Below are positions 58,801 through 64,000 of a stretch of DNA of 64,000 bases, piece by piece. The notes under the pieces were generated by a model. That model made no database searches and was not told the DNA's origin. It was given only the letters and a program-made list of their open reading frames with translations. A program made the translations under genes and the position numbers. Numbering within the stretch: the first letter of the stretch is position 1; every line of letters begins with the position of its first letter. The stretch lies in contig JAQGDQ010002368.1 in the NCBI GenBank assembly GCA_030141605.1, positions 188,001 through 252,000 on the forward strand. The letters are read 5' to 3'. This DNA comes from Tubiluchus corallicola (lineage: Eukaryota > Priapulida > Priapulimorpha > Priapulimorphida > Tubiluchidae).

Positions 58801-61630
58801 GTGGTGATGTTGCAACCTTGTACGAAAATTTGAGAGAAGATTTGCAGAAATTTACAGTTAGATTAGTATCACTCCGGACACTTACGACGAGTTATTAGCT
58901 TTGCTGCAGGACTCGATTACAAAAAAGATGTAAACTTCAGGGACTGGGTTGACCCTTCGTTTAAAAGCTGTTAGTAACCTTTAGGTAACGAACTTTAACT
59001 TCTTGTAAGTTTTCTTGTGCGAGTCATGTTTCACAATTTCAATAAAAATCATAATGATTACTTCTGCTTTTTGTTTAAACTGACAACGATTGTATACTAT
59101 TATTTATGTTATACAATAATTGCATACTTTAATAAAACATAAAGTCGCTTGTTTGTTAAGGCGAAAAATCTTATATTTTATTAATCTTTATTAATCTTAT
59201 TAAATCTTATAATCTTATGCTGAAATATATTAATTGTTGATCGTTAAACAAGAAATAACTAATTGAGTAGTTAATTATTAATCATAAATTCTGAGAGGGA
59301 TCCTCACGAAAATGGAACATGCAATATTTCTACCATGCGGTAATTTTCCTCGTGAGAAGAATACATAGCTTCTAGTTGGCAGCAGAATTCCTCGCGAGGA
59401 ATTGCGGGAGGAAAATTGCCATTGCGAAATGCGCCATGTGTTCCATTTTCGTGAGGAATACCGCAAGGAATTTCTCCTCAACGGATTTTGTCGTCGCCCT
59501 CATTGTGAAATGGGCTTAAGTTTGTAAAAGTAGATAGTTGTCATGATAGTGATTAGTGACTGTCGACAAAGTGTCATCATTATTTTTTTTCGTACTTGTC
59601 CTTATCGTCGTAGTCGTTGTTGTCGTCACTGTCATCATCATCATCATTAATCATTAACATTTGCCATTATAACCCATCATTGTCATTATGATTACCACCG
59701 CTTTCATCATCATCATTATCATCATCATCATCGTCGTCGTCGTCATCATCATTATCATCATCACCATCAAATCATCATCATCATCCATTATCATAGCCAC
59801 CGTCATCATCGTAATCATCATCATCAATGTTATTATCATCATCACCATTATCACTATTATCACCGTCGTCATTATCGCCATTATAAGCATAGTCATCACC
59901 ATCATCACAGTAATTGTCGTTGCCATAGTAAACTGCTTTGTATGTTAAATTATTCATAATTTTAACTTGAAGATTATCATTAATGACCTTTGGACTACCA
60001 TAGCGGCCTTGTGGTTCTCGCATCAGCTTTGTAAGCCGAAAGTCCCTGGTTCAAATCCAGACAGTCTTTCAACTTTTCACATTTCCTTGTTACCAAACTT
60101 TAATTAACTGTGGATTTATTCCGTCATGTTTGTATAGTGTTCTGTTGTTATGGATATCACTGCAATCAAAGAACAACTTCGCATTCAATAAATGACATAA
60201 ATTACAGGTGCGTAGTTACAGCTTAATTATATAATAACATTTATTGTTGGAAAGGCTTTTGAAAAATAAAAGCAGGGCCTTTTGTCTGTTATAACACTTT
60301 TGTTAGATAAAATGCATTTTTATATTTTTTGTTGAAGTAGACTTTTCATTAGTAAGTTTATTTATTTTTCAGCATCTGCTTTAAAGTGCTATGAATGCTG
60401 GGATGTAGCTGATAACAAAGACTGTGTCCAAGAGGAAAATTTAGTAGATTGTAGTACCAAAAAAATAGCTACAGATACATGCGAAACTACGATAAATTAT
60501 CACAGTAAGTTATCACAAAGTGCTTATACTAATGCTTATTGTTGTTATCTATCTCTTGCTATCTACTGTTATTATTACCTACTAAAATTATGTCTGCTTT
60601 AAAATATATGTAAATGTACAAAATATGGCAGTTGATATGGATCTGATGTGTTCCTTGGAGATATTGTCGTTCCACAAAGCAACCGTTTTTTTTTGTTATT
60701 TTTGTGATCGTTTGTTCTTAATGCAGTCTCTTCAGTTGAGAAGCTGTGACTTTGTGAGTTTTGCAAAGTTAGTATATATGTGTCTGCTTGCAGTTGCGAG
60801 TACTACTCTGTGCTGCACTTGAAGGAAAAACAGATTGATCTCAACATGACAAATGTTAAGGCACGTCAACTGGTTTAGAAAATGCACGAAAAAAACAACG
60901 AATTGATTTAAATAAACAAATATCCTTAATACGAAATTCGAAGTTTGTTTCGTTCACGAAGTAAAGATCTAGCACTCTTTAATTTTTTGTCAATTTATAT
61001 TTTAAGCGTTGTAAAAGTTGAATAGCTACCTTCCACATCTGCTTCCACGTTGTCAGTGACCATCTTAATGACGAGTTTTTTTGTCGCAGATTTACATCTT
61101 CTTATCCTTCAATTTGCACTCAATTCGAAAAAAAATGTAAAATGAGTACAGTTTATACTGCAACACGTGGTGTACCACATGGATCGATACTCAGACCGCT
61201 GTTATTTATTTGATCTATTACTGATGACTTATCAACATTGTACTAACAGAGAGCGAACAAATTGGATGAAAGCAAGCAAATTGTCAGTTAACTACGCCAA
61301 GCACATTATTAAAGATTAGCAGTGCAAATTGCTTTTTCTTTTCCAGAAACTACCGGTTACAGCATAACAAAGAAGTGCGCCTTACGTCCCTGTTCTTTAT
61401 CTGTGAATGAATTAATGGGATGGCAGTGCGGAGATACAAACAGAGATGCTTGGACTTGTACTAGGTGCTGTGAGGAAGATGGGTGCAATTACATAGACCC
61501 CAAATCGAAACGTTTTCTGACTGGCAGTAGCAGAGCTAGTACACGGACCAGTGGCACGGAGATCATTATAATAACTGCCTTTGCATCAAGCTTAATAGTT
61601 AAACTCTACTTCAATGGAAACAGGCGGTGA
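52779..61630 (+). CDS. Ly6/uPAR three-finger surface protein, gene B (spliced, three exons; paralogue of gene A)
   Basis: Joining 52779-52842, 60373-60504 and 61347-61630 gives a 159-residue open frame with phase-1 introns at the same positions as gene A. It has a signal peptide (MMLKLKAWELVLLLVV...), then LKCYECWD through CTRCCEEDGCN with the same 12 cysteines. The C-terminus has a Ser/Thr-rich spacer (GSSRASTRTSGTE) and a hydrophobic run (IIIITAFASSLIV). Unlike gene A it ends in a charged NGNRR, so it could be a single-pass membrane protein or a GPI protein with an atypical tail. The gene lies 5.5 kb downstream of gene A on the same strand, as expected for tandem duplication. Intron 1 is 7.5 kb and full of transposons; intron 2 is 842 bp. 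Confidence 0.82.
53730..55949. mobile_element. Harbinger-like element remnant with inner inverted repeats
   Basis: Inverted matches of about 38 bp lie at 53816-53855 and 55875-55912 (both contain CAAACTTTTAGTTGCGCAAC or its complement). Inside, 54690-54810 on the + strand encodes KGQFYKFYDDLRAHPSKF, which resembles the N-terminal region of HARBI1/PIF transposases (GxF-x-L-x-x-DLR-x-x-P-x-KF). The frame then stops. Proposed outer ends are TTA|GGCCCGCGCAA and TGCGCACTC|TAA, but the flanks TTA and TAA are not identical, so the exact ends are uncertain. Confidence 0.5.
56288..58108 (+). repeat. 901-bp tandem segmental duplication (56288-57188 and 57208-58108)
   Basis: The two copies are offset by exactly 920 bp and appear identical except for one substitution (aaactgcaa near 56382 versus aaagtgcaa near 57302). 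The 19-bp joint contains TTTTTGTTTTATTGC, also present at the start of the unit. The 3' border lies about 31 bp inside the Harbinger-like element at 58078. Confidence 0.95.
58078..59515 (+). mobile_element. PIF/Harbinger element remnant (about 1.44 kb) with TTA target duplication
   Basis: TTA flanks both ends (58075-58077 and 59516-59518). The ends are GGAGCATTTCAC on the left and GTGAAATGGGC on the right. About 105 bp near the left end (58105-58215) matches 59290-59400 inverted at roughly four in five positions. Inside, 58720-58900 encodes YWVYPINKIRQHRGD and TLYENLREDLQKF, then in another frame ITPDTYDELLALLQDSITKK, which follows the N-terminal order of HARBI1-type transposases. The DDE catalytic region is absent, so the element is inactive. 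Confidence 0.68.
59620..59925 (+). repeat. Long imperfect (CAT)n tract
   Basis: About 300 bp of CAT, CGT and CAC trinucleotides; open frames on both strands (poly-Ile, poly-Met, poly-Asp) are artefacts. Confidence 0.92.
59994..60069 (+). repeat. tRNA-Thr(UGU)-like sequence, probably a pseudogene or SINE head
   Basis: A T-arm/B box GGTTCAAATCC matches the pol III consensus. The D stem (GCGG with TCGC) pairs, with GG in the loop. The anticodon arm (TCAGC/GCCGA, one mismatch) encloses TTTGTAA, giving anticodon TGT. The acceptor stem (59994-60000 with 60062-60068) pairs poorly, and no CCA follows, so a working tRNA is unlikely. Confidence 0.42.
60373..60504 (+). CDS. Ly6 gene B exon 2: first half of three-finger domain
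   Basis: The acceptor is tttatttttcag and the donor is A|GTAAGT, phase 1 both sides, 132 nt like gene A. It carries LKCYECWD, KDCVQ, VDCSTK and DTCETT. STK, ATDTCET and YH match gene A directly. Confidence 0.92.
61130..61250 (+). pseudogene. Non-LTR reverse-transcriptase fragment
   Basis: The + strand encodes TRGVPHGSILRPLLF, then a stop, then ITDDLST. This matches the well-known LINE reverse-transcriptase motif GVPQGSxLGPLLF followed by NDL. It lies about 100 bp before exon 3 of Ly6 gene B, and is too short and broken to be active. Confidence 0.72.
61347..61630 (+). CDS. Ly6 gene B exon 3: second half of three-finger domain and C-terminal tail
   Basis: The acceptor is cttttccag, phase 1. 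It carries KKCALRPC, WQCGD, WTCTRCCEEDGCN and the hydrophobic tail, with TGA at 61628-61630. CALRPC and CTRCCEED are identical to gene A. Confidence 0.93.
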
Positions 61631-64000
61631 GACAGCAAAAGTAATTCCGGTTCAATAATTTTTCTATTATAATGAGTACTATGTAGGCATTATAATTCAA
61701 AGTGGTAAGCTTTAGTTAACAGTATTATATAATCATTTATAGGCCAAAATACATTTAGAACATCGTCCTCAGTTCCACTGATTTCTACTTAATTTGCCTT
61801 ATAAAATGACATCAAAGCGTACAAATTGCATTTCATGGTAACAATAGAAAAGTTAGCAATAATTCAGTATAATGGGCATCATCTTTTACTTGACTGCTGC
61901 TTTAAATCGCATCAGCTACTTTTCTATTTCATTGTTTCCGTCATCACAAATATTCCTTGTTGGTGCAAGAGTCTTCTACAACAGCGTCAACTGAAACATT
62001 AAAAAGCGAAGTTTTGATTTTAGTGTTGTGTTGTCATTATTATTATTATACATCAATATGCCTAGTTGTTGCGAACAATACAACTTAATGGGCTTCCAAA
62101 CTACTTGAAAATGGAATGGTTTTCTAGGCGTTTAGTAAGGTTAAAGGTATTGTAAGTTATCTCTAGCAGTCAAGACCGATTGCATTTCGTGAAAAACACT
62201 GTATCAGGAATTCGTAATTGCATCCATTAACGCCATTAACGTAAAGCAGTATGTCGTAAATTTCGTGCAATCACGCAATTTTGGCCAGTTGCATTTACAA
62301 AAATAGAGAATAAATCTATTCTCTCTCTCTTTCTCTCTCTCTTCTCTCTATTTTTCTGTGCTCAGCCTTTTTCGACTATTTTAGCTATGATCTTATTCTA
62401 CGACAAAGACCAGAAATGATTTCCGGGTCGATTTCTGTGAACTAGTGCTATATAAGTGTGTGATTATTGTTGAACTGTCTTTTTCTTCAGTTCACGTTTG
62501 TAATGCATGTACATAACAATATTTTCATTGAATAGCTTAACTTTCGATTTCTGTTGTCAGTTAGTGTTAAGGGAGAATAACCAAAATTATTTTATTTACG
62601 ACTCTAATCTGTATGGTGTTTTATATAATGTATTATAGTGCATGGTATTCTGCAATTATGTGCACATTTAGCTTTTAACTTACATTAGGTACTCGTCTAT
62701 TCCATATTAAACTATGTTGCATGTGGTGCCGATTTTTTCTTAAAAATAACATTATAGTATGCATTGTGCTTATATGTGTATAGTCTATGTCACACTGTTA
62801 TTTCGGCTTTATAATCGCTAATTTTTAACCTCCCATATAGGTCCACAAAAGAAAACTATGATTCCTACTCTTTTAAATTCGTAAAATTGTCACTTTAGGT
62901 TCATTTCTGATCTTAATGAAGCAGATACCATTATATGCGATATACGACTTAGCCAATAGGTCTGCTACTCGGCTTTTAAAAATATAGTCTCTGTCGAAGG
63001 TGACAATGTTATTTCCACATTATAATAATAAATGTATTAAAATTTGTCTATAAAAATTTATGTACTTTATACGTATGATTTTATGTAAATGATTTTTTTC
63101 TGTTTAATTTTCTAATCTTAATTGATTGTGATTTTTCAACTATAGTTAATGTAGTACATCAAAATAAAAAAATACCAATCTTACCATTTTTACTCACTCT
63201 AGACTATCAAAACTAAAATTATGAACACATTTCAGCTTAAAAAAGATTCTTAACAAAACTGAATCAATTGAGATCCAAGTCTCCGAGCATGACCGCGCTT
63301 TACTATGCCTGGTCTAGTGTAGTTCGCTCATGTGTGACTGACCAGAGTGCACAGTGCTCGTGACTGTCAATTGACTATATCCGGTCCAGTGCTATTTACT
63401 CATGTGTGACTGAACAGTTTGCCTATTTGGGTTCTATCCCGGGCCCTTAAACAATCCCAGCTTATTCTATCATACCATTATGTGAGCCCCGGGTCACGTG
63501 TGTATATTGGAAGTTTGTGATTCTAAAGTTTTAGAGTTATTCACTGTTATGACTCCATTACTAACGTGACGATGACAGCAAACGGGCTTCTTTGTTGCTC
63601 ACGGTTTAAAAATATTAATTTTTGGAATTTTGCTAATCAAATTCTATAGCCAGGTCTGTACAAACTAATTATCACGCGAACGATTATGTTTTACTCAGTC
63701 ATAAATCAGTGATTTTATAAATTCCGTTTACATGTATGCTGATTCTGGTCACGTTTTGACAAAGTGTTCTTCGGAATTGTATTAATTAATAACTTCACCA
63801 GTTTAATTTATAACAAACGTGATGTAAATGGTGTAAACGTTCAATCGCTCCAAATGCAGTATAGTTACAGTACGTGGTGTAACGAAATCCTTTGCTACAG
63901 AGGTTACAAACAGAAGTGCAGTACAGAACATTACAAGGGTAATATATAGGTTTTTTCACTCAAATATTGACACGCCTAGTATCAAATATGACATTCATCA
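61631..64000. other. Region downstream of Ly6 gene B, no gene seen
   Basis: About 2.4 kb. It contains AATAAA at 62309-62314, a possible but distant polyadenylation site, and a short CT tract near 62322-62347. No third Ly6 exon or other coding exon is recognised. Confidence 0.5.

Noticed and set aside
59654-59948. Open frames on both strands in the CAT tract (poly-Met/Ile and poly-Asp)
   Set aside because: Trinucleotide repeats without stops give long frames automatically.

Overview
This is an AT-rich (roughly one third GC), intron-rich metazoan nuclear window, almost certainly from an invertebrate. The evidence is split coding exons with GT-AG borders, TATA boxes, long CT/GA/CAT microsatellites, non-LTR retrotransposon remnants and several families of terminal-inverted-repeat elements. 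I cannot name the species or phylum from sequence alone. Most open frames of 60-100 codons are chance or lie in repeats; the genuine coding content is in short exons that only become visible when splice sites and reading phases are followed.

Three spliced genes are supported, all on the + strand, and all look like cell-surface proteins. (1) At 665-10560, eight exons encode three consecutive six-cysteine PAN/Apple-type modules, a short glycosylatable stalk, one membrane-spanning helix and a 16-residue cytoplasmic tail. The 5' end (signal peptide) was not found and may lie upstream of the window. (2) At 12112-47253, three exons encode a small secreted Ly6/uPAR three-finger protein with 12 cysteines and a hydrophobic GPI-type tail; its first intron is about 31.5 kb. 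(3) At 52779-61630 is a paralogue of gene 2 with the same exon layout, the same intron phases and an exon 2 of identical length (132 nt). The two Ly6 genes are a tandem duplicate pair, each with a TATA box about 130 bp before its start codon.

The long introns and spacers are filled by mobile DNA. Intron 1 of the first Ly6 gene holds a 227-bp mariner-like MITE (19911-20137), a decayed non-LTR retrotransposon with endonuclease and reverse-transcriptase motifs (about 21.5-22.6 kb), elements whose ends are short imperfect tandem words built around GGCACAGG (about 17.2-18.2, 22.7-24.0 and 42.5-43.5 kb) or GTCAAAGGACCA (about 18.5 and 25.2-26.9 kb), a dispersed repeat at about 33.2-34.0 kb and a possible transposon-derived remnant at about 37.1-37.35 kb. 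Intron 1 of the second Ly6 gene holds two PIF/Harbinger (HARBI1-like) remnants (about 53.7-55.95 and 58.1-59.5 kb), a near-perfect 901-bp tandem duplication (56288-58108), a long CAT repeat and a tRNA-like sequence. A third word-repeat family, based on TTTGGACACATAGGTCA, lies just upstream of that gene.

No CRISPR, operon or prokaryotic structure is present. The most notable results are the modular PAN gene (one domain = two exons in phases 1-0-1), the recent Ly6 duplication, and the three unrelated sequence families that share one unusual architecture: tandem short words at one end facing inverted tandem words at the other.
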